Part shown: piece by piece, positions 49,701 through 56,400 of the stretch
How the letters are laid out: every line of letters begins with the position of its first letter
Position numbering within the stretch: position 1 is the first letter of the stretch
DNA from: Lingula anatina
Lineage: Eukaryota > Brachiopoda > Lingulata > Lingulida > Lingulidae
Direction of reading: 5' to 3'
Assembly: GCF_001039355.2 (NCBI RefSeq)
Contig: NW_019775978.1
Location: 77,445 to 141,444 of the forward strand
Length of the DNA stretch: 64,000 bases
Notes under the pieces: model-generated
Told to the model about the DNA's origin: nothing
The model's input: the letters and a program-made list of their open reading frames with translations, nothing else
Databases searched by the model: none
Program-made: the position numbers and the translations under genes

Positions 49701-52389
49701 GTGCATGCATCCATGCACACCTACACATGCATCTATACACTGAAAGGGTATGTGCACATCTGAACTGGACTGTGCACTCTTTTTGTGACAGTGAGGGCAC
49801 AATATGGGCCACTTCTCCATAGAGGTTTTCTTAATATAGTATTCATATTTTATCTTAATATTGCAACATCAATGCTTTCTTATTCATTATGTATGTAGAA
49901 CATGGTGTGGTAATAACTGAGCTTAAGTTCTTTAAAGCTTGTACATGTCCAACAGTGAGGTCGCAGATATGCAATGGTGAACTATTGTTATTTTTCAGTC
50001 TATATACAGGCCTTCCTATTGCACATCACTTTCCAAAGTTTGTTATCAGTTTTTATTTCATCACAAAGGAAATGGTTGATATAACTAAATTAAACTGAAA
50101 TAAGGTTAATAATGTACTTCTCTTTATTCTAGCAACTTCAGAATTTTGCTGTTGAAATATTCCACTTCCGTGACTTCTCAGTTGTCAATAAAAAACACAC
50201 CTTATCAGGTGTGCCAAACCTACTACTAGTAAATTAACTGACAAGGAATAGCTGAGCACTACATCACTGATTATTACAATTCACTTCAAATGAAAATAAC
50301 ACAGCCTATACTGCACGATAAAAAACCCTGATAACAACACAATAAAATCAAGTGTTATTACTTGAACAGGGTGGAGCCATATTACAAGTTAAAGATTATT
50401 TTATGCTATTATCAACCTAAAAATAACATACACATGTTCACACACTTACATGCACACACACACACACGTACATACACACACACACACACACATTCACACA
50501 CACACACACACACACACACCTAGCTTGCCTTTGGTCCCAATATGTAAAACCACAACTTTACTTTCTTATGGAGGTTCATATAAAATAATCAAGCTTGAAG
50601 TGGCATTTGTACATAAACTGAGTGCTCATATCTCACACAGGAAAAGATAACTATAATTTATTATAAATCATTATCATCAAACACTGCTGTGATGGATAGG
50701 TAGTATGTCGTGCTCTGACAGTAATTAAGAGACAAATTTGCAGAAATCCATACCACAGTCTTTCTACTAGTATGTCCTTTAGTCATTCATGAAATAAATT
50801 TTAGGAGTCTTGGAACATTAGTGAATATATGTTATATAAATATACACTTTACACATAATAAAGAAAACAGCTATGCAAATAATAGATAAATTTATCCAAT
50901 GTGTTTTAGTTTAGAAAAAAAGGTAGAGTTTTGAAGTGAAGCAAAAAAACTTTAACTTCTTTTGTATGTCATTGCCAGAAAAATAAAGACAGTGTGATAC
51001 ATATATTTGTTATACCTCAATTATTTTCAATGATCAACACAAGCAATCCAAGACGGATTGGAAATATTTTTACACTATTCACACAGTTTGTTGGTTTGGG
51101 GCTCACTTGAAGCTAACAGCATCTAATGAGTACAACATGGGAAATGTACAACTATTGTTGGTGCATTACTGGCTTTAGAAGATCAAACACTGTTATATAT
51201 TGATAATTGCAGATTTAACAGTCTCTAGGGTTTTAATGGAATCAATTTACTCTGCACAATGACAGCTATATCGTGCTCTGATAAACATGACTTAAAGGCT
51301 TACTAGAACTAATGACAGTAAATTAACACACAATACTCATGTTATAACAAAAATTGTGCAATCTTATAGAGATCTTCCTAGACTTTAATACAAATCAATT
51401 GTAATGTAATAGTCTATGCCCATAATTTAAGTTTGCGCTCATAATCAAAACAGGCAAGTTTGTTTTTACCATGCCTTCCAATTATACATGCAAATCAGCT
51501 AAAAGAGAGTAAAAAAGGTTTTTAAAAGCCAAAATTAAAAAAAATTGTTGTACATTTATCTAGACATGACCAAGTAGAAGTAACATGTCATAAATCATTT
51601 CTAGGCTAAGGGTACAAGTGCACCTAACGCTTTTAGCAGTCTGAACGAGGAGGTCTTCTTAGGCGTTTATCATGGATTTCAACCAATGTCCGTGTGGGAT
51701 TTACCAACAATGAATGGACAATGTAAATGAGGACATTTGATGTAAATGGAGTGAGTTTGAGCGTGATTTGAAGGCTGTCTCTATTTTATTTTGAATTTTT
51801 AATGTGCCTCGAGGGTATCCTTGTTTCACAAGCTCTCCCTATTTTATTGGCTCTATGGGAGCCTATGGGGACTAAACGGCATTCGTTTTGAATACTTTAA
51901 CTGATTCTGATAGGGTTTACTGCTTTATAGTAGACTAGTATGGCACGATCATTTTATGTGGTTTCAAAGATTATGCAACCCTATTTTAAATCATGTAGCG
52001 ATATGAGGACATTTTCATTTTCTAACCAATCAAGGTGATAGCCGAGCATGCCTTATTGATATTGGGCTACCACATCTAGTTACAGCAGCCACTGTTCTAG
52101 TGTCCACTGTCCTGTTTATCTTTTCCCAGGGCACTTGTACAGGGTCAATCACTGAAGAATCAGTGTAAGAGATTAGGAGAGAGCACTTGGGCAGGAAAGC
52201 ATCTGTCTTCACCCACAGCTACTGGTGACAAATTGTTATCACTTTCATCACATTCTGTGTGAACTGGAATGAATGGATTGGATCTGACCCAATTTTTTAA
52301 CTACATTCACCACTCTTGAACTTTATTAAGACACCCACCAGTCCGTTAAAATGTAAAGAAAGGCCAACTTACTTGTCATTTACGGACAT
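4956..52389 (-). CDS. ARHGEF12: ARHGEF11/12-like RGS-RhoGEF (PDZ-RhoGEF/LARG family), N-terminal half, 14 exons, 3' partial
   Basis: In this family the protein is a guanine-nucleotide exchange factor that activates RhoA downstream of G12/13-coupled receptors and of plexin-B through its PDZ domain. Exons in gene order are 52373-52389, 45017-45976, 42768-42853, 41712-41816, 41237-41286, 30305-30362 (or its duplicate 35223-35280), 16030-16184, 14528-14551, 12842-12904, 11253-11333, 10460-10609, 9288-9452, 8591-8776 and 4956-5126. All phases agree. About 757 residues are present: a disordered N-terminus (1-355), a PDZ domain (about 361-438) with the carboxylate loop GYGL, the block VSGDNPVFVQSVK and the block AGVQQGDRIIK followed by VNGTLVT, a coiled coil (about 515-575), then Ser/Asp-rich linkers. 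The RGS-like, DH and PH domains lie beyond the left edge. The PDZ matches ARHGEF11 and ARHGEF12 equally well by eye, so the symbol stands for the single ancestral-type gene. The N-terminus before the PDZ is much longer than in vertebrates. Confidence 0.9.
5130..5242. repeat. (AATAT)n microsatellite at the exon 14 acceptor
   Basis: About 22 perfect units directly abut the TCAG of the exon 4956-5126 acceptor on the minus strand. Confidence 0.97.
5446..5571. repeat. 27-bp tandem repeat, about 4.5 copies
   Basis: The unit is TGACCTTCATTACCC followed by TTATTACCTTG, almost identical between copies. It lies in the intron upstream of exon 14. Confidence 0.92.
5606..5861. mobile_element. MITE family 2 (GGTCTAAACTTT type), 256 bp
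   Basis: Inverted ends are CAGGTTTCAYAAAAGR... and AAAATTGGTCTAAACTTT on both sides. Related, less complete pieces occur near 9865-9935, 18672-19012 and 23262-23335. Confidence 0.75.
6179..6232. repeat. (TG)n microsatellite
   Basis: A perfect dinucleotide run of 54 bases. Confidence 0.97.
6913..6963. repeat. Poly(A) run of about 51 bases
   Basis: A pure A run on the plus strand. No retrotransposon body is recognised beside it. Confidence 0.95.
7381..7777 (+). CDS. Possible two-exon antisense coding segment
   Basis: After an ATTTCCAG acceptor-like site, a frame beginning at ATG 7392 (MTRVESSPRLYPPSYRVVQF...) runs to AG/GTACAC near 7538. After an intron of about 70 bases, ending TACAG, the same frame resumes at 7611 (KLPLSMGKGLSRICDRDPQS...) and stops at TAA 7775-7777. 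The joint keeps frame (AG plus A). I do not recognise the product. Support is limited to composition and splice-like signals. Confidence 0.25.
8591..8776 (-). CDS. RhoGEF exon 13, linker
   Basis: The exon is 186 nt, phase 0 to 0, with a CTTGTAG acceptor and a GTAGGT donor. It encodes LGPGGPRHFKSGSMPDSFYQ then a charged, Arg/Ser-rich segment ending GKGRMDSA. There is no known domain; it is expected to be a linker toward the RGS-like domain. Confidence 0.88.
9288..9452 (-). CDS. RhoGEF exon 12, acidic/Ser-rich linker
   Basis: The exon is 165 nt, phase 0 to 0, with a CTCCAG acceptor and a GTAAGT donor. It encodes GSPPSTIHPDRGDRAEM, then a run rich in Ser, Asp and Tyr (YDSEDSLENFADDSSYDS) that looks like a kinase-accessible disordered linker. 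Confidence 0.88.
10460..10609 (-). CDS. ARHGEF12: RhoGEF exon 11, coiled coil
   Basis: The exon is 150 nt, phase 0 to 0, with a GTAGTA donor. It begins RLKDQYSKNPTEKLLSQI and continues with YERMVRQLENQLKNLG, parallel to the ARHGEF12 stretch around NRTPAQRLLKEI. Heptad-like leucines continue the helix of exon 10. Confidence 0.93.
11253..11333 (-). CDS. ARHGEF12: RhoGEF exon 10, coiled-coil start
   Basis: The exon is 81 nt, phase 0 to 0, with a TTTTCAG acceptor and a GTAAGA donor. It encodes PSKEREFASQKINTTLKMYE and seven more residues. It corresponds to the QKVxILRKML helix of ARHGEF12 that precedes the NRTPAQRLL-type motif. Confidence 0.85.
12000..12380. mobile_element. MITE family 1 (GACTAACTAGTC type), with nested element
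   Basis: The inverted ends run GCATTCA..ACCAG then TGATCC..GACTAACTAGTC and ATCAAATATGGCC, meeting again near 12340-12380. A different element is inserted in the middle (12100-12268). Confidence 0.85.
12100..12268. mobile_element. Nested 169-bp MITE with CAGGGGYGGAT ends
   Basis: The ends are CAGGGGCGGATCCAGAG and, inverted, CAGGGGTGGATTTAGGC. A 5-bp direct repeat cagag flanks it on both sides (12095-12099 and 12269-12273). Comparison with the related copies at 42555 and 61207 shows the uninterrupted host sequence, which confirms the insertion. Confidence 0.82.
12842..12904 (-). CDS. RhoGEF exon 9 (probable cassette exon)
   Basis: The exon is 63 nt, phase 0 to 0, with a strong TTTTTTCAG acceptor and a GTAGGG donor. 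It encodes a Lys-rich 21-residue segment beginning LPQSFKKSDG. It sits where the family has a variable linker between PDZ and coiled coil. Being symmetric, it could be alternatively spliced. Confidence 0.65.
13605..13978. mobile_element. MITE-like element with GGGGCCTRRTTCACA ends
   Basis: Left end GGGGCCTAATTCACAAATTG and inverted right end GGGGCCTGGTTCACAGAATG are about 370 bp apart. No ORF lies inside. Confidence 0.75.
14528..14551 (-). CDS. Possible 24-nt microexon of RhoGEF
   Basis: Eight codons (ISSRIRLL) lie between a T-rich TTTTAG acceptor and a GTATGT donor, phase 0 on both sides, so the segment could be included or skipped without changing frame. Only splice signals and phase support it. 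Confidence 0.4.
15840..15926. repeat. Long palindrome (hairpin-forming), about 38-bp arms
   Basis: Arm AGAATGTTCAACCAAAATGG and its complement face each other across an 11-base T-rich loop; outer bases ATTACC/GGTAAT extend the stem. It lies in the intron just after exon 7, about 100 bases from its donor. Confidence 0.85.
16030..16184 (-). CDS. ARHGEF12: RhoGEF exon 7, PDZ last strand and proline-rich linker
   Basis: The exon is 155 nt, phase 1 in and 0 out. It encodes SSYVALTLLGRPPGQ, the closing PDZ strand with the family's LxGRPPG end, followed by a Pro/Ser/Thr linker ending QPVD at a GTGAGT donor. Of two tandem AGs at the acceptor only the outer one keeps the frame. This exon is also the only downstream one with a phase-1 entry, so it is the expected partner of the candidate alternative first exons. 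Confidence 0.95.
17245..17287 (-). CDS. Weak candidate alternative first exon C
   Basis: ATG at 17287 starts MPLSSGQRDKEGSK and meets an AAAG/GTACTC donor after 43 nt, phase 1, again matching exon 7, about 1 kb downstream. It is short, so chance is a real possibility. Confidence 0.25.
18672..19012. mobile_element. Diverged MITE family 2 copy with internal TA repeat
   Basis: Left TTTCAAAAAATAACTTTAG with GGTCTAAACC, and right TAGACCAAAATG..GGCCCCTGA, resemble the ends of the 5606 element in opposite orientation. A (TA)n run at 18799-18848 lies between. Confidence 0.5.
18799..18848. repeat. (TA)n microsatellite
   Basis: An uninterrupted TA run inside the family 2 MITE remnant. Confidence 0.95.
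20046..20199. repeat. (AAAT)n then (AAG)n/(AAC)n microsatellites
   Basis: AAAT units run from 20046 to about 20108, followed after about 50 bases by AAG then AAC triplets (20162-20199). The short frames through these are artefacts. Confidence 0.95.
22024..22177 (-). CDS. Candidate alternative first exon B of RhoGEF
   Basis: AAGATGG at 22177 opens 51 codons beginning MADKPPSAPAPNKWEPSGW, followed by a strongly basic run (RRRLNRRERSMRRP), ending LSDP plus one base at a CCAG/GTGAGG donor. The phase again fits only exon 7. The segment is a GC-rich island in AT-rich DNA, with an open frame, good start context and a good donor. If used, it gives an Arg-rich N-terminus in place of the PDZ core. Confidence 0.45.
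24840..24975 (-). CDS. Candidate alternative first exon A of RhoGEF
   Basis: A Kozak-like CCACCATGC at 24975 opens 45 codons (MPGLQRDRSRAIRRPRRSSA, then a polar Asn/Gly/Lys-rich tail) ending one base into a codon at an ACAG/GTAATG donor. The phase matches the entry of exon 7 at 16184 and no other downstream exon. The segment is GC-richer than its surroundings. A transcript starting here would lack PDZ exons 4-6. The same piece could also be an in-frame cassette exon, using the AG just inside the ATG codon context (phase 1 to 1). Confidence 0.45.
28669..28719. repeat. (CA)n microsatellite, much shorter in duplicate unit B
   Basis: About 25 CA units here against about six at the matching site near 35066. 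Confidence 0.95.
28850..30261. mobile_element. MITE-like element with about 90-bp terminal inverted repeats, carrying a nested element
   Basis: The ends are GGCCCCCGTTTCACA and TGTGAAACGGGGGCC. A longer inverted pair (29584-29656 with 30173-30246) completes the outer inverted repeat. A second element (about 28858-29582, with ends of the form CGTTTCACAAA...TTTGTGAAACGG) has inserted inside the left repeat. The whole is absent from duplicate unit B, so it marks a recent or polymorphic insertion. No transposase ORF is seen. Confidence 0.85.
30305..30362 (-). CDS. ARHGEF12: RhoGEF exon 6, PDZ domain (copy A of a duplicated exon)
   Basis: It has the same 58-nt exon and the same peptide as copy B, with an intact CTAG acceptor and GTAAGA donor. 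It is either an allelic copy placed in tandem by assembly or a real mutually exclusive duplicate. Confidence 0.85.
32018..32169 (+). pseudogene. Truncated second copy of the 1038-codon ORF
   Basis: The first 50 or so codons of the nested ORF recur here (MDTQTDKLDDFIQEIY..., with nine Asp codons instead of eight) and stop at an N base, where the sequence jumps to the start of duplicate unit B. It is cut by the duplication junction or by an assembly join. Confidence 0.8.
35223..35280 (-). CDS. ARHGEF12: RhoGEF exon 6, PDZ domain (copy B of a duplicated exon)
   Basis: The exon is 58 nt, phase 0 in and 1 out. It encodes VNGTLVTNSNHIEVVKLIK, the PDZ beta-5/alpha-B segment. The sequence differs from copy A at 30305-30362 only at silent positions. 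Since 58 is not a multiple of three, including both copies would break the frame, so only one can be used per transcript. Confidence 0.9.
36952..40068 (+). CDS. Unrecognised 1038-codon intronless ORF nested in a RhoGEF intron
   Basis: I do not recognise this protein. The ATG at 36952 has a strong context (GACATGG) and the frame stays open for 3.1 kb, far beyond chance in AT-rich DNA. The N-terminus carries an Asp run (eight residues, GAT repeat). Residues about 62-102 hold repeated units of the form GTCD..LP.D. The middle is rich in Asn, Ser, Thr, Gln, His and Arg and looks disordered. Two stretches look more ordered: about 539-690 (including VVNLHIYINDKLLW and RPTRLVYTPVYTERRWKVYRV) and about 930-1038 (including YHRHLEYRWHYEQQSYTYEL, then an acidic Gly-rich loop and VDIVPVECRSCYHTW). 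I see no signal peptide, membrane segment or transposase/RT motif. AATAAA lies at 40528. A TATA-like TATTTATATAG lies about 300 nt upstream. It runs antisense to the host gene, between its PDZ exons 5 and 6. Confidence 0.65.
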   Translation: MDTQTDKLNDFIQETYTSSVEHIRSRGDNSDYDDDDDDDDSFEELYNSYRWAMSPVPETGAQCDTLGTCDILPSDILPEDTQGTCDTITCDTLPFDSLPNDTNNIRQLKDYGRYQIIHNKNKKVCVSHVAKSGESDIATGVTNNMGQISDHNREKIAFAKIPIKKSAGKTYKVQFTTRKRDQFSDKSRGSGANNTMDRNNPGRTINNKKTAMKTEKASEVKYQSHSNSDDINNNNNDSISSNNEETQGTSLNKVTGTNLHSTHFYRTTKTTRPPENLNPSQPTPQSQISPYKPRYLCASISTPRHPNQIVPPSCAWRNHETSTFQRTTRQKVVPHKQRSSPQSPVRLSTTFPHKVMPLKDNTVLQGPPGRTSTLGNRNNNCPSQLCDRDTAKLSAKQKDTVQVHSSEQLFTCVDQQRPRNTVHILQGTTSDNITGSLALNDDHLLCNLSGVSSNLRGSSSLHIPDICCEVDTSVHTNYKQASHRGISSNMWTYIHRGHRLTTDSCVDTVIREKTTNGHQSHTKTSINDHSWGETAHDQMTSSLPSLSQCVVNLHIYINDKLLWNRQHHQLRCSDLTILQGVTIDVVHPIKPQLAGKHTRPVSISRVRRPTRLVYTPVYTERRWKVYRVETSMDIQDREQTGFKARSRHYTDIREGLHPVNPTLTKQRGRSPRRSFTYNAGDTLLDYLYDREKMSSQASGSTSTKKARHELKPTATNSPASDNHLGQSNVNTRNALETYKNGHSRYNENLFNNNNSNENLPMGARHGRKSHSASTMRGNSSNSVPSIAQNTTYRGQNKQQSGMSHKTTANAVNKSENGGFPIANSGDPSYHNGQPDQIPPIHRDGPHVNKHGHNQEPPRTNSRYLGTNGFPYRNDFTNSTLQNKEKVINLETNKSFFRSHGNNKPNVNTANKSKTTGLNFSSSITIASPVNGQDIWVSLPTRHRETLTLQPELHPVSLENCHKYNFDSRGENYHRHLEYRWHYEQQSYTYELLEPVEAGDNGGRDGSGGDGEEYGVKVKVDIVPVECRSCYHTWIPQMM
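37099..41236. other. RhoGEF intron occupied by the nested plus-strand ORF and its 3' flank
   Basis: After the ORF stop at 40068, about 1.1 kb of AT-rich DNA follows, with AATAAA at 40528 and more at about 40600 and 40705. I see no further coding sequence before exon 5. Confidence 0.65.
40528..40533 (+). terminator. Polyadenylation signal AATAAA downstream of nested ORF
   Basis: A canonical AATAAA lies 460 bases after the ORF stop, with further copies about 70 and 175 bases on. Such hexamers are frequent in AT-rich DNA, so the match alone is weak. Confidence 0.35.
41237..41286 (-). CDS. ARHGEF12: RhoGEF exon 5, PDZ domain middle
   Basis: The exon is 50 nt with a CCACCAG acceptor and a GTAAGC donor. 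It encodes (N)GAAARAGVQQGDRIIK, the PDZ alpha-A and beta-4 region. The family usually has Asp before GAA; here the spliced codon is AAT (Asn), if the acceptor is read as shown. Confidence 0.95.
41712..41816 (-). CDS. ARHGEF12: RhoGEF exon 4, PDZ domain first part
   Basis: The exon is 105 nt with a TTGCAG acceptor and a GTAAGT donor. It encodes GEQLIQRCVIIQRDEKGYGL followed by TVSGDNPVFVQSVKD. This is the beta-1/beta-2 region and carboxylate-binding loop (GYGL in place of GLGF) of the PDZ of ARHGEF11/12, and is the most diagnostic exon in the gene. Confidence 0.97.
42555..42727. mobile_element. MITE family 1, compact 173-bp copy
   Basis: Perfect inverted ends GCCCCATTCAGAATAG / CTATTCTGAATGGGGC enclose the same GACTAACTAGTC and ATGGCCGACCCACTT blocks as the copy at 12000. 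The internal CTATTCAGTGTCTAT is also shared. Confidence 0.87.
42768..42853 (-). CDS. RhoGEF exon 3 (linker before PDZ)
   Basis: The exon is 86 nt, entering with one base and leaving with one base. It has a TTTTCCAG acceptor and a GTAATG donor. It encodes LGSLSRDSSKEDLKPPQPDK and a few more residues, a polar linker leading into the PDZ domain. Confidence 0.88.
42854..45016. other. RhoGEF intron, nothing recognised
   Basis: AT-rich sequence with short direct repeats (AATTAATT near 44820). No exon-like open frame with matching phase. Confidence 0.65.
45017..45976 (-). CDS. RhoGEF exon 2, long disordered N-terminal exon
   Basis: An open frame of about 319 codons begins at ATG 45972 (G at -3 and +4; an in-frame TAG lies 12 nt upstream, so this could also be the true start). 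It ends ...SCSS plus CA at a GTAAGT donor. The two leftover bases complete a Gln codon with the first base of the exon at 42853, giving SSQLGSLSRDS, so the frame is confirmed. The product is rich in Ser, Glu, Gln, Asn and Arg with no domain I can name. It holds one short Cys pair (CDNC) near residue 113. Vertebrate ARHGEF11/12 have only a few tens of residues before the PDZ. Confidence 0.85.
45977..52372. other. RhoGEF first intron (if exon 1 is correct)
   Basis: About 6.4 kb, with a pyrimidine-rich tract (47530-47720), a short plus-strand frame of 80 codons at 47746-47985 that I cannot assign, and the CA repeat at 50436. First introns of this size are common hosts of enhancers, but none can be shown here. 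Confidence 0.6.
50436..50520. repeat. (CA)n-rich microsatellite
   Basis: CA runs interrupted by TACATG, GTACAT and ATT. Confidence 0.93.
52373..52389 (-). CDS. RhoGEF exon 1 (start codon exon, candidate)
   Basis: On the minus strand an ATG at 52389 with context CAAAATGTCC opens a 17-nt coding segment (MSVND plus two bases) that runs into a GTAAGT donor. The phase (2) joins exactly to an AG acceptor four bases before the next ATG at 45972 and would read MSVNDKEMEELQ. It lies in the 1-kb interval facing the divergent SLC37 start, as expected for a promoter-proximal exon. The 5' UTR boundary is not visible. The alternative is that translation starts at 45972. Confidence 0.5.
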
Positions 52390-53376
52390 TTTGAAGCTAC
52401 TACCGGCGTGTGTTTATGGTCATTTGTTGTAAGATAGATCTCGCAGTGACACATCAAATTTGGAATAACTTGCTTTACTCCCACTGATTGTAAATACGCT
52501 CCCGTTCACCGCCCGTGCTTCCGTTTTCCTCAGATGGGACAAGGTGGTATTAGTGCACGCTTTAGAGGGTCCGCTTGTCAAATCTGTGTCAATTTGGGAT
52601 ATTATTACCATCAATCAGCTAATGTTGTTGAATATCTACAATGAAATTTGGAAATTTTTAATGAATTTACCACTTTGAGACAAAGCCGAGCAACAGCTGC
52701 AATGTGGTTGTTACTTCCGATGGAAAATAAATCTAATAAATGAATAAAAGCATTTATTGTTTCGTCCAGAATAAAGATGGCTAGCATATTGTTAAAAATA
52801 CATAACGAATGTGCATTTCTTTACCAAACAGATGAAAATAACTCAATGATGAGCATTTATTTAAAATGCCCATTAATATCAGAAGTAAGATCCGGTAAAT
52901 AGTCCAAATTGGAACTATTTTTAGCAAAACGGAAGTATAGGAGGACCGCAACATTGGAACTAGCAGATTGTCAATATGAAAACATTAATGAAACTATTAG
53001 TATTCCTGAATTATCTTATTTTATTAAGATTAATTTAAAATTATTTGATATTTTAACTTAATCCCTTTTACATTCAAGTTTTTATTTTTTCACATAAACG
53101 CCTACCAAATTGGAGTCTCGTTATCAGTACGGTATTTAAATAAAATGCACTATTGAAAACGAGTTCTCGTTTAGAAAGTGTAAATATTCCAGTGCTTCAA
53201 AGAAAACAAAAAGCATTTTGATACTTAATTTATTTAAGACTAAAATTAAAATAATAATCCAAAACAGAAAACAGGCCAAAGGTGTAGAGGTGGTTTATGT
53301 GAGACTGCAAATAGTTCTTAGGATTAGCTCGCTCGTGATATCGCGGCTTGCTTAACAGATCATGTGACCTGCCAAA
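52390..53376. promoter_or_regulatory. Probable bidirectional promoter between RhoGEF and SLC37
   Basis: The interval is 987 bp between divergent start codons. It holds several ETS-type cores (CTTCCG at 52518, ACTTCCG at 52713, CGGAAGT at 52930) and more CpG dinucleotides than the flanks. An E-box-like TCATGTGAC lies about 10-18 bases before the SLC37 ATG. No TATA box is obvious near either start. Transcription start sites cannot be placed from sequence. Confidence 0.5.
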
Positions 53377-53453
53377 ATGTCCAACTCGGTAGCTCCAGGT
53401 ATCCGCTGTCTTCAACAAGCTGGTGGATCTTGTTGCTGTGATAGAAACAAGGG
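53377..53453 (+). CDS. SLC37 exon 1
   Basis: Start ATG in CCAAAATGT; it encodes MSNSVAPGIRCLQQAGGSCC and a short basic end, then a GTAAGA donor (phase 2). The SSLAPG-like start resembles vertebrate SLC37A2. The Cys cluster (CCC) is cytosolic, just before TM1. Confidence 0.88.
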
Positions 53454-56400
53454 GTAAGAAACACCAAAGAATGTCAAGATATTGCTGAAACTAATCACGT
53501 TCAGATAAATCTTAGATTCGCGACACTACACACAGATTTAAGTGGAAATCAACTTCTATGATCCCAACGCTAGTGTCAGTGTCACACTGACAGTCACAGT
53601 CACCGACCGCGGAATTAGGTTATAACCTGCGCCAAGACATTAACTGATTACATGACTCATTGTATATTACCGTACACACATGAATCTATTTTGTCAATTT
53701 TTGTGTGTTTCGTTTGTACGCTTAATTAAACCACAACCTACGTTTGGCATAGTTTAGGTGTTTATATTTTCAATTTAGTAATTATATCTTCATTCAATAT
53801 AAGGATACTGCATTGTAACTGAAGTGACTGAAAAAAATAACTTGAAATGTTGATGAGACATGAAATGAGTACACAATGCAAACATCACGACTTAAGCTTT
53901 TCATTTTATTTGACTGAACAGGTTTAAATTAATGATAATAACAATAATAATAAAAATGATAATAAACCTTATTTAAAGAGGGTAAAACATGTTAAGTGTA
54001 TACACTTATCTTACACATGGCTTCCTTAAAAGCTTTATTCCATTAGTAAGTATGCCTCCAGGTATTGCAAAGGATGTGGATTTTAGTCACATGTATTAAA
54101 CAGATACCTGCCAAAGGCTACCAGCTTTTTATTCATTATTCATAACTGTAGGCTGCAGTGTTCCCAAAAAGTAGGGCATGTATAATATCCTACATTAGCA
54201 TTAGTTGAAGTCATTATTTTTATATAGATTTTTAATATGTTTGCTGGCCTTTCAGGAATATTTGATTTGACTAGAAATCAAATTATTTAATTGTTGTTGT
54301 ATTTATTATTCTTTTTAGTTTTTTTATGCCCCTTTTTGTCTTTTTTTTTTTCAGCTACCGAGCGTATATTTTAATATTGACATTTCTTGTATACACATCA
54401 TATCATCTTGCCAAAAAGCCTCTCAGCGTAGTTAAGGTAAGTTTTTTGTTAAAAGTTATTTATTTATTTATTAATTGCATGCGTGCATGTGACTAAAAGG
54501 CTTTATATATTGAAAAATAAGCCTGCCAAACGTGCTTCAGTATACCGTATTTGAAGCAAATATGATTTAAATTACTGTGTTTCAGATTTAAAAAAGACAA
54601 AAAGTGCAAAAAAAGTATGTTAGTATCCATGAAGATTCCTTTTCACATTTAATATTTGCATTTACATTATTCCTATGAGTCTCTTGGGCATTTTTAACTA
54701 TTATATGTCTGTGATAGCATGTCCAGTACTTGTATGCTATTTCATAGCTTTGTGCTTCTTCATCTTCATTGTCCTTGTTGTTGAGTGTTTGCTATTGTCA
54801 TTGTTAGTCCTAGTCTATATTTTATATAGAAGTTGTATCCTTGAACTAAGAGGAGAAAAGATTATAACGTCAAGGAAGTTTTATTATTGCTACTTTTTTT
54901 CCTGTTATAGAATGCCCTCCATGGGAATTGTTCCAGTAAAGCAGATAACTTTTCACTCAATGATACAGCCTGTGATTGGAAGCCTTTTGGTAAGTAGAAC
55001 TGTCTCTACAGGACCAAAATATTTAATATTGTTAAGGTGAATTGTGATATTTCCATTGTTCAAAATGACAAATGCACATAGCCTGCAGGTTTAAACAGTC
55101 CGTGCCCAATAAATTCTTTAGACTTCTGGTCAAAATCAGCAATAGCGGCCATAAATAATAATGTTAGAGTAATATAAAAAGATTTTGAACAAACTCACAA
55201 AATTTACCCAGACTGGTTCTATGTTAACCATGTTTGGCATCTGGCCAGTATTAATAGGGCAATCTGCTTAAAGCAATAGTTTGGTATAGTTTATGTATAT
55301 GGCCCATTATCCTACTGATTGGCCATGTATGGATATATACATTGTCACATCCAAAAAGGCTTTAGGGAGGTGCATTAAATGTTTATGATTTCATATGGTT
55401 CATGTTTTATTCTTTTTATTGTTTTTCTAAGCCTTTATGAAAAATTTGTACGAAAGTTTCTTTGTTTTTAGATAAAGAGAATGCAGAGGAGCTGCTTGGT
55501 AGCTTGGACTATGCTTTCTTATTTGCCTATGCTGTGGGCATGTTTATTAGGTAGGTACAGGTATTGGTTAGGAACTATTGTCATTTCAATCACATGGTCT
55601 GTGTCATCTTATGCTGATTCAGCACATTTATATTGGTTGGAAATGACATATCCCATTTCTTGTCTTTCATATGAAATAAACAGGCTTATATGAATCATTG
55701 AACAGAATGAAATTGATGCCCTGATATTGACTTGGATCTATTTGAAGGTTGGATGTTTCTTTATGAAAGTGCTCAAGAACCATTTGAATGGGGTTTTATA
55801 TTGTGCTTGTGTTCATTGAACACTGTTGTTTTGGGACTGGTCACAGATCAGTGCAGAGTTCACAATCACATGAGTCGCATCAAAACATGGGTTTAAAGTT
55901 CTGTCATGTGGCTTCAGTAAGAACCTTTTTTGTAGTCTCCTCCCAAAATATCAGCCTTGTGAAATTGGCTGGTCTTTATGATTTTACTTTATATATCTAG
56001 CTGTTTTTTTTTTCCATTTATTATTAAGGGTGTACTTATTTTAGAACGAAAAGCTGTTAAATTATATGTTATGTATGTCAGATTTTACATAATACTCTGA
56101 TGTAGGCAAGAGTGTATGCATTAGTGCTAGCTATGAAGTTATTCTCATATTTTAAAGAACTCATTTTAAAATGCCTGTTGCAGTTATGTACAAATGTATT
56201 TATTTGATAAATTATTGAAGGCTTATGGAGTTTTCTAATTAAATCAGTATCTTCTTTCTTTCAGCGGCCATGTTGCAGAAAGGATGAATTTAAGATATTT
56301 CCTCAGCGTGGGAATGATTTTGACAGGAATTCTTACTGCTCTGTTTGGCATGGGATATTTTTGGAATATCCATTTATTAATATTTTATTTAACTGTACAG

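Noticed and set aside
50436-50520. CRISPR-like or regularly spaced repeats
   Set aside because: It is an ordinary CA microsatellite; the genome is eukaryotic.
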